Below, in pieces: positions 34,746-47,565 of a DNA stretch of 64,000 bases. Below the pieces are notes generated by a model that saw only the letters and a list, made by a program, of their open reading frames with translations, had not been told where the DNA came from and did no database searches. How positions within the stretch are numbered: the stretch's first letter is position 1; each line of letters opens with the position of its first letter. The stretch lies in the NCBI RefSeq assembly GCF_030272615.1, contig NC_081415.1, forward strand, positions 369,465,667 through 369,529,666, in the 5' to 3' direction. The position numbers and the translations under genes are program-made. The DNA is from Cryptomeria japonica (lineage: Eukaryota > Streptophyta > Pinopsida > Cupressales > Cupressaceae).

Positions 34746-35103
34746 AGGTAATGATGACATAGTATAGTGGCATGCTTAATTAGATTGTATGGCATGTCAG
34801 TTAATGCGATGTGGGTGAAAATGATGTCTATTTCCCTGCCCAAGGACTTGGGCTTACTTGAAGGTGGTGGGCAATTAATGTTGAGTTTTACTGCAATGGT
34901 GGTGGAGGAGGTGGGGAATTCATTTATGAGTAAGGAAAGATGTTTTTCTTTCATAGCAAATGGTGAAAGTTTCTAGTCTGAGATAGAGATTTGCATTGGC
35001 AGTTTGGTGAATCAATGGAGGCAAATTTCACTCTCAAAACAACCAAACTCCCGACTGCTTTCTTGGGGCCGGTTTCAAAAAGAAGATTGAGGAGTATGTT
35101 TTG

Positions 35104-35509
35104 ATCCAATGATCCACTACTAATTCAAAGTGTGCAACTAGTTTTGGGGGAGGAATTGGAGGTACTTGGGCACTGGTACCACACCAGAGCAGATGTTTAT
35201 TCTCTTATCTTGGCATGGGGGCTCAAGCTAGACTCCCCGTGTGCAGATGTCAGGGGGGTGATGAAGGCAATTATTCTAGTGGAATACCTCGACAACCTAG
35301 AATCTCTATTGGAGTGGGCTGTTCTAGGGAAAGGATTTGATGTCTCGAAGGAATTTCATGTGCTTCACCAAGAATTAAGGGGGAGATACATCTGCTTTCT
35401 TAGATGGAAGGAAGCAATGAAAGCCAGGTTTAGAGAGATGACAAGGAGAGGGTGGGAGGCACTCAAAATGTTTGCTCAAAATCATGGAATTAGAGGAAGT
35501 TGTTAAACA
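35104..35509 (+). CDS. Unrecognised frame downstream of LINE-B RNase H
   Basis: An open stretch of about 134 codons lies between the RNase H and the 3' tail (from just after a stop near 35104 to TAA at 35507-35509). It has no ATG near its start; a GTG at 35132 is the first possible alternative. The predicted protein is alpha-helical in character, rich in Leu, Glu, Arg and Trp (for example L-R-W-K-E-A-M-K-A-R-F-R-E-M). It resembles nothing I know. It could be the end of a longer ORF broken upstream, a third LINE ORF, or chance. Intact coding over this length in otherwise decayed DNA is mildly notable. Confidence 0.35.
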
Positions 35510-35920
35510 AGCTCGAGAGAATGTAGGGGACATGGAGGTGGGCAGCCAGAGGCTTCATTTGAGGGTAGGGCAAAGGAAGGTGAAGGTGGCAGATGAGAAT
35601 CCAACCTTGGCAATCATCCTGGGTAGTCTATAATTTGTCTTGGTTGCTTATTTTGATTAGGATTTGATTCACGTTACCATTTAGACTATGTGGTTTTTTG
35701 TCTTGGTATTGATTTACTATCTTTTGTTAATCGATACAGTAATTTTTGGATGGGATTGTAATTTTGAAGTTGTGTGGAATGGTTGTCTATACTAGCAGTT
35801 TGGGTGGGGGGTTTTGATGGTTTTTAGGTGGTTTTGGACATGTGGTATACTTATAATGATATACTTTCCTTTCTTTATCAATAAAATCTAATATCATCGA
35901 TAAAAAAAAATTAACTACAA

Positions 35921-36219
35921 CTCTTGTTTTAATAGAATAATATAAATTAATAATTGTACTTTGGTGTGAAACGGGTATGCCAAAGAGGTGTGGAAGGTCA
36001 ATTGGGAAAAAAATGGTCTATTTTTTGGATAAATTTGTGTAGTACATGAGGTCAATTTGTGGCCATGATGTTGTTTGTACAACAAAGGACTTAATTGAGA
36101 GGTGATAGCTTAAAATAAACTATGCATCCACTTACAAGGATTCAATCATAACTGAAATGGAACCTTTGAATTGAGAATATAATCAAGTTTTATTAGCTAC
36201 AGGCTCATATTATATTTGC
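35921..36219. other. Unassigned AT-rich sequence
   Basis: No gene or repeat was recognised between the LINE-B target duplication and the GA-rich block. Confidence 0.5.
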
Positions 36220-36961
36220 AATAGGGTGAGTGCAATAGTGAGGCTGAGGTGGGGCTAGAAAGAGGGATATATAGAGGGGTAAGAGTGAGGGAGTTATTGG
36301 TAAAGAGATAGACAAAGAGATAGAGAATAAGATGAAGATATAGTTGGAGTCGAAGATAGAGATGGAGAATGGGGAGAGGAAGATGGAGAGAAGGAGAGAA
36401 ATATGAGAGTGAGAGAGAGGGGAGAGGAATATATAGATATGAAAGAGAAAAATAAATAGTTGGAGAGATATGAAGATATAGAAAGATAAAGATAGAGATA
36501 GGAAGTGATATAGATAGAGAGGGAGAGATGTAGTGGTACAGGGAGATATATATAGAGGGATAGATGAAATAAGTGATAGAGAGAGGTAGATATAGAGAGA
36601 GGCAAAGAGATGGATATAGAGGTCTAAAAAGAGGGAGAATGAGAGAGATGGATGGATAAAAGAAGGCATGTCTAGAGATTAGGGAGAGAGATGAAGATAG
36701 AGGTAGAAATGAAGATAGAGAAAAAGAGGGAAAAAAATAGAGCAAGGGAGAGGGGGAGATAAAGATAGAAAGAGAGGAGATAGAGAGGGAGATACAAATA
36801 GGAAGAGATAGAGAGAGATATAAAGTAAGAGGAAGAGATGATATATATAGTGAGATATAACTAGAGAGTTAGAGATACATAGAGAGGGGAAGAGGGAGAG
36901 AGATAAATAAATGGATAAATAGAGCTAGAGAGAGGGTGAGAGAATTAAGGGACATAGATGT
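36220..36961 (+). repeat. GA-rich purine block, part 1
   Basis: Degenerate GAGAGATA/GGGAGAGA repeats with almost no pyrimidines apart from T, purine on the plus strand. The Leu/Ser/Tyr-rich frames on the minus strand are products of this composition. Confidence 0.93.
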
Positions 36962-36966
36962 ATATT

Positions 36967-37735
36967 TGGTGTAGTCACTAGTTAGGAGGGACCTCAAAGA
37001 TATCAATATAGACTAGTCAGCAAGAGTAAACACAATGGAAACACAAGGATATGATGGAGGCAATGCAGAACTGAATGAATTATATCATGAAAACTAATTA
37101 CAATCAACTAGTAACAACCAGGTTACAGAAACTGGCTCACTGACCTACTTAAACATGCTTAATTACAGAATAGGTTGCAACCGAGACCTCAAATCTTAAG
37201 ATCTATATATTAAATCATCTCTATTCTAATGCTCAATTAAAATGATTTATACGATCCAAGGGGATCTGGTCGGCCCAAAAAGGGATCAAATGCCAAAGAA
37301 CAAGACCTAACATGTAAAAACAACAAGGTTGGCCTCCACCAAAGAAATTCCTTCAGAAAATCCAAAGGATGAAGTACGGATGAAAGGGAAGGTCATCCAC
37401 ATGCCAAGTAACATCAGAATGAATTCTTAGGGCTTTGCAAGCTATGGAAGGGATCCAATATATCCTGGTAGATTACAAATGCAAATAGGTCTAGACAATC
37501 GATACCAAAAAATTATCTCAGAAACTGGTAGCGACAACTTGCCGGAAAATGATCCAAATGTTCCACGGTTTGAGAATAAGGTAGATGATCAAGTTTTAAA
37601 GAAAAAATCTAACTCCTTGAGATCCGGTGAACCAATGCCAGAAAATACATAATGAAATGCTAAAACTGCAAAACAAAAAGAAAATATTTTTGGTTGATGC
37701 AAGATTGCCAAGAACCGGGGATGCTCTTGCATCAA
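36967..37735. mobile_element. Solo LTR 1
   Basis: A 769-bp non-purine sequence interrupts the GA block. Its ends are TGGTGTAG...TTGCATCA (TG...CA), with a perfect 5-bp duplication ATATT at 36962-36966 and 37736-37740. No internal genes and no second LTR are present, as expected after LTR-LTR recombination. Family and orientation were not determined. Confidence 0.82.
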
Positions 37736-37740
37736 TATTG

Positions 37741-37862
37741 GAAGAGAAAGATAGATATAGAGATATATAGGAATAAAAAGAGAGAGAGGTAGATGTAAAG
37801 AGATAAATAGGGGGATATGGAGGGAATGGGGGAGGGAGAGATGGGGAGAAATAGAGAGGAGG
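37741..37862 (+). repeat. GA-rich purine block, part 2
   Basis: This is the continuation of the block between the two solo LTRs, with the same GAGAGATA-type composition. Confidence 0.9.
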
Positions 37863-37867
37863 GTAAC

Positions 37868-38918
37868 TGTTAGGTCTCAGAGACAACTGCAAGGGGGGGG
37901 TGAATCAATTGTCAAATGAATTTAAACCAAAAACAACTTAAACAACTTTTTGCTTAATACCGGTGAAACAGTCTATTATACCGGTGGACAGTTTTATTAG
38001 ACAATTGCAATATCAGTAAAGATTAATGCATGAAACAAAAAGACAAAGTCATCCACAACACATAGCACCAACATTTGTACGTGGAAACCCTGTAAGGGGA
38101 AAAACCACAATGGGAAAACTTACCCACAATCAGATGATACTACTGTAGATAGTAAGTGTATACAAATGGGGTCTACACATGCAGAAAGGCCAAGCGCCTA
38201 GAGCTCACTGCTCAATCACAAAATAGGACTCACACTAACTACAATTGGATGGTTAAATCCAATAAGAATGTACTGCTCAAAATAGCATCTTCATATGCTG
38301 GATTCAGTACCGGTGTAGTTTTGATTGTTTTCACAAAAACCCTCCTTTAATCTTTAAATGATGTCTGGATGTATAGCTCTGCTTATTCTTACATATACCT
38401 TCACACAATCCTTTTTCGCACTCCACACATGATCTTACAAATAATATCTTACATTTATACCATAACCTAGGACCAATTTTAGTAGGTCGGCTCTACAAGA
38501 TATATTACAATAAAATCATTTTATAACAAAAACAATATCCGATGCAATAACCGATTCAACATGTTGGCTCAATGCATTTACAACAATAATAAGTCATCTC
38601 CATAGCATGCCATGCTGATCTAGAGAAGATAAACCTATCGGTATAACCTGGACCTTTTTTCCGGTAACAACAAATATGTAAATACGAATATGCCAATTAA
38701 CAAAAATCCAAGACAAGGTGTCCACACGATGTCTTCGACATAACCAAGTGTTTTCCATGTGCTGGTGATCATTATATCCTGCCTGTGTACCAGATACCGG
38801 TGACTGTGCATAAGTCACTTGCTTGTCGGTGAATGTTGTTGATTCTCCAAAGTGCCAGAGTTGATAAGTGTTTAGTAGATGTTGACATCAATGACAAAAC
38901 CATACCAAAATACCAACA
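37868..38918 (-). mobile_element. Solo LTR 2, copia type
   Basis: 1051 bp with ends TGTTAGG...CCAACA and a perfect 5-bp duplication GTAAC at 37863-37867 and 38919-38923. On the minus strand it starts TGTTGGTATTTTGG and soon reads GTCATTGATGTCAAC, as copia LTRs often do. It shares ACCGGT-rich words and a GGGGGGGTGAATCA motif with Copia-A LTRs, suggesting a related family. It was left by recombination between LTRs. Confidence 0.88.
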
Positions 38919-38923
38919 GTAAC

Positions 38924-38999
38924 ATAAAGAGAGGGATGGCCAAGAGAGAGAGAGTGGGGGGAAATTGATATAGATAGAGGAAAATATAGATAAATAGAG

Positions 39000-39044
<45 letters not shown>

Positions 39045-40005
39045 GATAGATAGATGAGCCAAAAAGAGATGGAGAGAAATATAGAAAAAAATATATTGTG
39101 CAAGAGATACGAAGCAAATGAGAGAGAGGGGGGTCAAGAGTGAGAGAAAGGAGCTGACAAAGACAAATAATAGGGAGAGAAATGTTTATACTTTAGAGAG
39201 AGGGAGAGAGATAAAGAGGGGGAAAGATAGAGATAAAGAGATATAGAGAGAGGGAGAAACATGGAGTGTGTGTATATACATGAGAGAGAAGAAGTAGAGA
39301 AATATAAAAAGAGGGAGTGATGGGGAGATAGGGAGAGATAAGATAGAAAGAGGGAGAGAAGCAATACATAAGGATATAAAGAGATAGATATAGGGATAGA
39401 AAGGATTTAAAGAGTAAATATAACTTGTAAAATATATAGGGGGTGAGAAAGAGGGAGACATAGAAGGAGAGAAAAAGGGGGAGAGGAAGAAATAGAGATA
39501 GAAATATGGTGAGAATTAGAGAGGGGGAGATAGAGAGATAGAAAGATAAAGATATAGGAAGTGATATATGGAGAGGTACAAATGGATATGGAGAGAGTGA
39601 GAGAGATGCAGAGGAGTGTATACTATCTAGAGATAGTGAGAAAGAATAGAGATAGGGAGGGAGAGATAGGCTAGAGTGTGTGTTTGTGTGAGTGAGAGAG
39701 ATATAGATATAAAGATAAGGAGGGAGTAAGACAAAATGTGTGCGAGTAAAAGATATATAAAGATAGATATAAAGAGGAAGAAAGATATGCAAAAAAATTG
39801 AGAAAGGGGGAGAGGGAGAGAGATGATATAGAAGTAGAGAGATAAAAAAAGAGGGAGTGAGAACGAGAGAGAGAGAGATGGATAGAGAGATGGAGAGATA
39901 GAGAGCTAGATAGAGTGGGAAGGATAGGAGAAAAGAGAGAGATATAGGGAGAGGTAAGGAGATATAGATAAAGGAGAGAGATGAAGATGGAGATAATAAT
40001 CAAAT
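38924..40005 (+). repeat. GA-rich purine block, part 3
   Basis: About 1.1 kb of GAGAGATA-like purine sequence containing a (TA)n run near 39006-39041. The three parts add up to roughly 1.9 kb once the solo LTRs are removed. Long minus-strand frames here are low-complexity artefacts. Confidence 0.93.
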
Positions 40006-40549
40006 GACATATTGCCATAAACATAACTCCCCAAAGACATATGATATCCTTAAATTATTGGCATTAAATGAGTAATCAAAAGTTAGTCTTTCTTTCTCTC
40101 ACTCTAAACATTTAATTTAGGTGTTAAGTTTAAATTTATTTTATTATATAAATTAGAATAAAATTCAAATATGATTATTCTATAATAAATGAAATTTAAA
40201 TAAGATAAAATGTATAAATTTTAATATCTTTTAATTATTATTTGTGATTCCATTAAAAAACACAAATAATTAGAATACAATTTTAACTTAATTAAAAATC
40301 AACCCTTAAAAGAAGTAGAAGAATAAGAATAAATAAATAAATAATATAATATCTAATAAAAAAAGATAATATTAAAATAAAATAGTAATAAAAGAAATAT
40401 TTTAATTCAAAATATAATTATTCTATCATAATTAAAATTTTAATAAGAAAAATAATTATAGATTAAATTATGATAATTTTTAATTATTATAAAAAGACAT
40501 AAATAATTAAAATAAAATTTAACTAATATAACACTTTATAATTTCCTAG
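40006..40549. other. AT-rich spacer
   Basis: Very AT-rich sequence with AAATAATTA-type words. No gene was seen. Confidence 0.7.
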
Positions 40550-41132
40550 ACTGGAAATAGTTGTTTAGTCGACCAACAATGTGAGTTTGGAGAATTCTTC
40601 ATATTCCACACATTTTGGAGAAATTCTTAGTGAGATTTCCTTTTCGGATTAAATTAGGGTTTGGTTGTATGCGCACTCATGACATGGGAAACAATAGGAA
40701 CATCCTAATCTTCTAAGACATATAGCCTTCGCTACCATCAAAGAAAAAGAAGAGTGATGGGGTAAAGCAAAGAGCAGCAGAAAGGAATTTCATTTTGAAA
40801 ACAATGGTATTGTTTAGGGAAAGAGGATGCCAGAATCAAAAGTCGTAATGGTTGTTCTATCACCGAAGATTCTGATGGCCGCCAACAGATTCATGTGTGA
40901 AATCTACAACTAGGGCTTTTAGCGAGACCAAAACTTGCAACTCCACAGGCAATGGTCACCAGTAATCAATCAAAGGCGTCACGCCTAGGGTTTCTAGACT
41001 TCAACATAGAGATTGCCGAATTGGATTTGTGGAGCGGATAAACTTTTTCTAGCAGAGTTTAGAGATTTTTAGAGCTTTTTTATTCAATCATTACCTCTCA
41101 GGTTTAGTAGAAATTTAATACAGTGATCGGAC

Positions 41133-43318
41133 ATGGTTGATAGAGGACATTTGGGTTCATGGGTGGATGTGGGTTGGGAAGACCCGCCTCATGTTCTGCA
41201 GTGGGTCTACATGAATGAAAGATGGAAGGACATGGCAATACAAATGCAGTGTGGCATGGAGGCAGAATAACAATGGAAGGAGATTCACTCAAGGGTGTGT
41301 TAATAATGGTGCGAATCAAGGGAATTTTGAGAAACAATTCAAGGGCTTTTCAAGGAACTGGTCTTGGATCTGGGTATTCAGTGAATGTTTGCTAGGGTTG
41401 TTGGCTTGGCAAATAAGGAGACTACGGCTAGGGTTTTTGTTTCCTCACAACAGGTGGGAAATAAGGTAAATGTGAACCTCAAGGAAGCTAGTCCAGGAAA
41501 GGTAAGTAAGATACCTTCTGATCCTATTCTGCTGGGGGTTGCTTCATCACAAGTTTGGGCTCCTATCCCTTATATTGATCTTTTGGGTTTCTATGTCGAT
41601 AAGAAAGCAAATTGTTTGCATACGAATGCTATTTCTAGGGAAATTTGGGGTGATCAAATTAGTTTGTTAAAGCTTTATCATAAATTGCAGAAAAGATGGG
41701 GGAATATGCATTATTTTCAATTATTGTTTGTGAATGCTTTTATTATTATCTTTGATTCTCCTTCTTTCAGAGATGAGGTATTAAGAACTTCACATCATTA
41801 GTTTGGAAAACATTTAATTTCAATTGCGGCTTGGAAACCTTTTTTTGTTCCTTCTTGGTCTAGTTCGAAACTTATTCCTTTCTGGTTTGGTTTACCTAAA
41901 ATTACTTTTGAATTTATGGATCCAGATGTTCTTGAGAAAATTGGAAATACTATTGGAACTTTTTTAACATCTAAAATGGACTTTGTGGAGGGGGAGGTTC
42001 TGGTAAAATTTGTGTTCTTATTAACCCTAATAATGTTTGCCCCCGTACTTGTAATATCAAGTCTCATGATGGTATTTGGCACCAATCAATTGAGAAATTA
42101 GATAGGGAGCTTCTTAAGTCTCCTTTACTTTTGGATGCTCCATTACTTATGGATTTTAAGAAAAACCAGCAGGTTGTTGGCTCTGTCCCTAAATCCCTTA
42201 ATAAAGATAGTTTGTCAGCGAGACCTTCAGTTGAAGGATGTGGAAATGTCTCTTCGCATAAATTGGTAGAAACATGTCACATTAATCTTGAAAAAAATCC
42301 ATTATGTCATAGTTCTGGGAAACCAAATGATCACACTTCAGGTTCGGTCTCACTTTCATCTTTACTAAAGACATTTTCTAACAATGAGGGTATAGTGGAT
42401 GGTAATCCCTCGATGAATGTAGTAGATCATCCATTGATGATAGATTGCCCTAAGATGCCAAATAATCACACAAAGGGTAAGGACAAAAATTTGTCTTCAT
42501 GCACTCAAAAGGAGGTTTTGGATTCTTCAAAGAATGTGAATTTAGATAAAAATGCAGTGGTTGATATGGAAACTATTAAACAGGTACCTGCCATAGGTTT
42601 TCCTAATGGTGCTTCTTTAGTTCAAGAAATTAAGAATTTGGTGTCTAATAATTCCCCTCTGAATGTTGAAATTAATATGGCTAATGAACCTTCCTTAGGG
42701 AATAGTAATCCGTCAGAGGTTGTCCCTGTTATTATGCCAGATGAGAATCTAGTTCAACAAGTAAATGATATTTTTAACAATCATGCACATCAAATGGATT
42801 AGGGTATTATAGATAGGGTTGTTTTTTCAATTGAGAATGATTTGGGGGGTATAAACTTGACCCTTCCAATTTCTTCATCTGCTAATCCTTTTGCGGTTTT
42901 GGCTACAATAGAGTTGGGTTTTGAAGATAATCCAATTATCCTGGCTTCTCCAAAGTCATGCAAGAGTTTACCAATTGTCCAAACAACTCCGGTTTTTTCA
43001 CCATCGGTGGTTTCTCCTAGGAGAGGTAGGCCTCCAAATAATATTAAGACTCAAATGGAAATTGATGCTGGAATTCAAAAAACTTTGTCCCTTTCTCCTG
43101 CTAGTGGGCAAGGGAGGCATTCGGTCTCTTTTGGTAGGCCTAAGAAAACATGCCTAACTCCTGTAAGTGTAAAAATAAAGAGTAAAAGATCTGTGACTAG
43201 TCCTCCTGTGACAAGATCAGGGGCTGTGAAACGTAATTTGCAAGGTTGCTTTGGGGAAAGCAAAAATTCTCTGATTAATGGGAAGAGGGGAGCTTCGGCC
43301 TCCCCTCGAGGACAATGA
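41133..43318 (+). pseudogene. LINE-C ORF1 (DUF4283-type RNA-binding protein)
   Basis: Recognisable from about 41385. The block G-N-M-H-Y-F-Q-L-L-F-V-N-A-F, A-A-W-K-P-F-F-V-P, W-F-G-L-P-K-I-T-F-E-F and I-G-N-T-I-G-T-F-L is the DUF4283 pattern found in plant LINE ORF1. A frameshift near 42010 leads to V-L-I-N-P-N-N-V-C-P. After it comes a long low-complexity Ser/Asn/Pro tail with no zinc knuckle that I can see, ending R-G-Q then TGA at 43316-43318. Stops lie at 41799 and 42800. The true start is uncertain; 41133 is the first plausible ATG. It would coat the LINE RNA. Its stop codon overlaps the ORF2 start codon. Confidence 0.75.
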
Positions 43319-46300
43319 GAATTATTTCTTGGAATGTTAGGGGCTTAAATGCCCCTAACAAGAGATGCTTAATTAAGTCCTAGATGGACTTAATTAAGTG
43401 TGATATTTTTATGTTGCAAGAAACAAAGTTGTCAAAGGAGTCTGTTGATTTGGTTTTTTTTATCTTGGAGAAGGTGGAATTTTCTTTCTTCTCCTGCTTG
43501 TGGTGCTTTAGGAGGTGTGGCACTACTTTGGAATAATTATAATATTGAGGTACAGTTAGTAGCATCTGCTACAAATTGGATGTTGACTTTAGTTATACGC
43601 AAGATTTTGAAGGTTAAATTCTGGCTTTTTAACATTTATGCTTCATCAAGAATTCAAGGGAAGAGTAAGTTATGGGGTGAATTAAAGAGGATTTATTCTC
43701 CCTTAAAACATGGTTCCTTTATTATCTTCGGGGGTGATTTTAATGCTATTACCGATTTAGATGAGAAAAGAGGAGGTGTTTTCCCTAATCAAAGGATTAT
43801 GGATGACTTTGGGGATTTCATTTCTGATATGATCCTTTTTATTGTAAGTCTCAGAATGAGGTTTTCACATGGAAAAACATGAGAAGGGATTTTTCTCAGA
43901 TTGCTAAGAGATTAGATCAGTTTTTGTTATCTGAGAATTGTATTGATTCAGATTTTGAATTCTTTTCCTCTATTCTACTGGTCTCAGGTTTTGATCATTT
44001 TCCAATTTCCCTTTAAGTTATTGAGGATAGGGCTTCTTTTAAGTCTCCATTTAAATTTGAGCCCATGTGGTTTAGGGATTCTTCCTTTTTGCATCTGCTT
44101 ATGAAATGGTGGAATTCTACTCCTTTTTGTTCTGGGTCCCGTATGTTTCAGATTGCTAAGAAGTTAAGTTATTTGAAACTGAATATTAGGGAATGGAATA
44201 TCTCGCATTTTAAGAACATTTTTCAGTTGAAATAAAAGATTCAAGATATGATTGAGTATCTTAATACTCATGTGCTTCAACATGGTATGGTGCCACAAGT
44301 TTTTGATGAATTGAAGTGACTAAAATTACAGCTTGAGGAGGTGTTAGCTAGAGAGGAAATCTATTGGAGACATAAATCTAGAGAGTTATGGATTTTAGAT
44401 GGTGACAGGAACACAATTTTTTTTCATTCTTCAACTAAGATTAAAAGATGTAAGAATAGGATATCTTGTATTCAGTGTCAAAATGAGAATTTATTGATAG
44501 AGCTAGATTGCTTCAGAGGTAGTTAGGTTTTTTAAGTCATTATTATCTTCGGAAAATGGAAATCTCAGCAATGATATTATATCTAATATTCCTCATTTAG
44601 TATCTTTGGAAGACAATAAGACATTGATGTCTCCCTTTTCGTTAGAATAAGTTAAGAGTGATGTATTTTCCATGAATCCGGATAAAGCTTCAGGACCAGA
44701 TGGTTTTACTCATTTATTTTTTCAGAAATGTTGGGATTTTGTGGGAAATGATGTTTTATTGGCTCTCGAGGAAGCTAGGAGAAATAGGTCTATTTTAAAA
44801 GAAATTAATACTACAATGATTGCAATTGTTCCTAAAAAAGAGGATACTAAGACTTTTTCTGACTTCTACCCCATTGCTTTATGTAACACTTTTTATAAGA
44901 TATTTATGAAGGCAATTTTCCTTAGGTTGGCAAAAATTCTACCTAGGATCATTTCATTGGAGCAAGGTGGTTTTGTTCTCAGAAGGGAGATGATAGAGGG
45001 TGCAATTGTAGCACATGAGGTGCTGCATTCTATTTCCACCCAAAGAACCCCGACCATGATACTTAAACTAGACATGATGAAGGCTTATGATAGAGTAGAG
45101 TGGGGGGATTTATGTGATGTTCTTGAGAAGTTAGGTTTTTCCAAGGCCTGGGTCAAATGGATTGTGCATGTATTTCTTCTGCAAGATTCTCAGTTTTAAT
45201 TAATGGTTCTCCTTGTGGTTTTTTCACTTCCTCTAGGGGTTTGAGATAGGGAGATCCCCTTTCTCCCTTTTTGTTTATTCTTCTAGCTGAAACCTTTAGT
45301 TGGGCTATTAAGGCTGCTAAAGTGGGGGGGCTTTGGAAAGGTATAAGGATTCAAAATATTCCCCAAAGTATTTCTCATTGGCTCTTTGCAGATGATACTT
45401 TGTTATTTGGACATGCTTCGTTAGTTGAGGCAAAAGTGATTAAAGGAATAATACTGAATTATGCATCGTTTTATGGTCAGAAAGTGAATGGTGATAAATC
45501 AAAGATTATTTTCCTTAATACATCACAACTATTGCAATCCTTTTGGGGATTTGAGACTAGAAATCTTCCATGTACTTACCTTGGGATTCCTTTCTTTTTC
45601 AAACAAGATAAGATTGGTTTTCAGGATAAGATTATTTTGGTCATTTCTAAAAGAATTCTCTCATGGAATCATAGATGGTTAACTTTGGCGGGTAAAATTG
45701 TTCTCATCAAGTTTGTTTTGAATGTTGTTCCCATATATCTCATGTTTGTTTTGAAGTCTCCAAAAGTAGCTATTGTTAGTTTACAGGATACTCTTAGAGA
45801 TTTTCTTTGGAACAATAATAAAGATGGCAAGAAGAAACTCGCTTTAGTTGCATGGGATAAGGTATGTTTTCCTAAGGAACTTGGGGGAACAAGAATTCGG
45901 AGTCTAGAGAATCAGAATTTAGCCTTAGGTGCTAAGTTGGTTTGGAAATTATATGACAAGCCTAGCTCCTTATGGGCACAGATTGTTTTTGCCAAATATT
46001 TAAATAATGGACCGAGAGAGTACATTTTTAAAGTCTCAAATTTGCCTTTGGGTTTTGCTATTTGGAATTTCCTTTGTAAATGTAGATCAGTTATTTTGCC
46101 TCATCTCTCATGGATTGTTCATAATGGTAGAAAGGTCGGATTCTAGGATGAAGTATGGAATGGACACACACCTTTGGTGAATATTAGGGATTGGTCTCCT
46201 CTGATCACTATTCTTTCCTCCCTTTGGGGTGTTTTTGTAGCAGATTATTTTGAAATTGTGACTAGTGGACCCCTTAAGCTAGCTAGATGGAAGTCGATTG

Positions 46301-47565
46301 ATTTCTTAGATGTTGATCAAAGTATGAAATTAGATTTTGAGAAGTTTTTGGGGGATAGAATTGTATTTCTTTCTGATTATGAGGATGAACTTATTTGGAC
46401 AAAGAATATTTTTGGTAAGTACACTGTTAAAGATGGTTACAACTCTCTTATGGTTGCTAAAGATTTATCATCTTGGCCTTATAAGTTGTTCTGGCATTTG
46501 GCTTGTCTTCCTAAAGCTGGAGCCTTTGCTTGGTTGGCAGTTCAGGACAGATTCCTTACAGGTATGAGACTAGACAGGCTTGGTATTACTGTTGTTTTCC
46601 CTTGTGTCCTTTGTAACAAAAATTTGGAATCTTCTTCACACTTGTTCCTACATTGTGATTATGCTTATGAATTTTGGCAGTGGTTGTTTGAGAAGTTAAA
46701 TATATCCTTTGTTATTGGTAAGGATCTCTTTTCCCATTTTAGATCTTGGCCCTTTATGTTTGCCACATATTTTTATGCATGCCTTTGGATCATATCTCCA
46801 TCTATCATGATTTGGAATGTTTGGCTAGAGAGAAACAATATGATATTTAAAAAAACAAGTTCTCCTGTGTCTGAGGTTCTATTAAAAATTGAGTCTTCAA
46901 TCTCTGAGGTTGCTTTGTCATTTATTTATAAGAATTTGGAAAATCTTACTTCTTTTTCGCACTGGGATAGTAGAGTTACTAGAGTTTGGAAGATGTTGTC
47001 AGTTTTACCCTCTCATGGTTCAATTTTAAAAAAGAATGATGGAATAGGTAAGAGATGCTTTGCTAGATGGAAACCTCCTCCGCAAGGGCACTTTAAATTG
47101 AATTTTGATGGGGCCTCTCATGGTAACCCTGGGCTGGCTAGGGTAGGCATGGTAATTTATGATCACAATGAAAATTTTATTCGAGCTAAGTGTCATGCTA
47201 TTGGCTTTAAAACTAACAATTATGCGGAATTTCATGCTTTGTCTTTTGGATTGGATATGGCAATCTCTTTGGGAATTAAGGGCTTAATAATTGAAGGTGA
47301 TTCTATGGTGGTTATTCAATGTGTTATAAAAAATAAATCAAATTGTTGGAATTTGTAGTATATGCTTGATCCCATTTTACAAAAATTAGAATTGTTTGAA
47401 TCTTTCTTGGTATCCCATTGTTACAGAGAAGTTAATAAGATTGTGGATTATTTGGCAAATTTAACCATTGATAGCAATGCTAATTAGCGAGAGGTAGGGT
47501 TTGAGGAAATTCCTTCTAGGGTATGGGAAGGTTTGCACCAATAGTTATGTGATTTTCTTGAGTAA
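43315..47565 (+). pseudogene. LINE-C ORF2 (endonuclease, reverse transcriptase, RNase H)
   Basis: It starts ATG at 43315 with M-R-I-I-S-W-N-V-R-G-L-N, the apurinic-endonuclease-like N-terminus. F-G-G-D-F-N-A-I lies near 43730. Reverse transcriptase begins at N-P-D-K-A-S-G-P-D-G-F (44675) and includes L-K-L-D-M-M-K-A-Y-D-R-V-E-W, G-D-P-L-S-P-F and F-A-D-D-T-L-L-F (45385). The zf-RVT domain (C-V-L-C-N...H-L-F-L-H-C) is near 46600-46660. RNase H (L-N-F-D-G-A-S-H-G-N-P-G, N-N-Y-A-E-F-H-A-L, I-I-E-G-D-S) is at about 47095-47310. Frameshifts lie near 43455 (a T run), 43850, 44520-44660 and 45190, with scattered stops. It would nick target DNA and copy the LINE RNA in place. Inactive. Confidence 0.92.

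Larger units (their letters stand above)
34245..35909 (+). mobile_element. LINE-B: 5'-truncated LINE with RNase H and an extra frame
   Basis: This LINE 3' end is flanked by an 11-bp target duplication ATTAACTACAA (34234-34244 and 35910-35920) and ends in a short poly(A). It therefore arrived by target-primed reverse transcription and is truncated within ORF2. It begins just before RNase H, continues through a separate open stretch (35104-35509), and ends with an AT-rich 3' tail. Confidence 0.9.

Noticed and set aside
36197-36745. Long Leu/Ser/Tyr-rich frames on the minus strand (also 39193-40024 and 38772-39137)
   Set aside because: They are translations of the GA-rich purine block; stop codons are rare on that strand by composition only.
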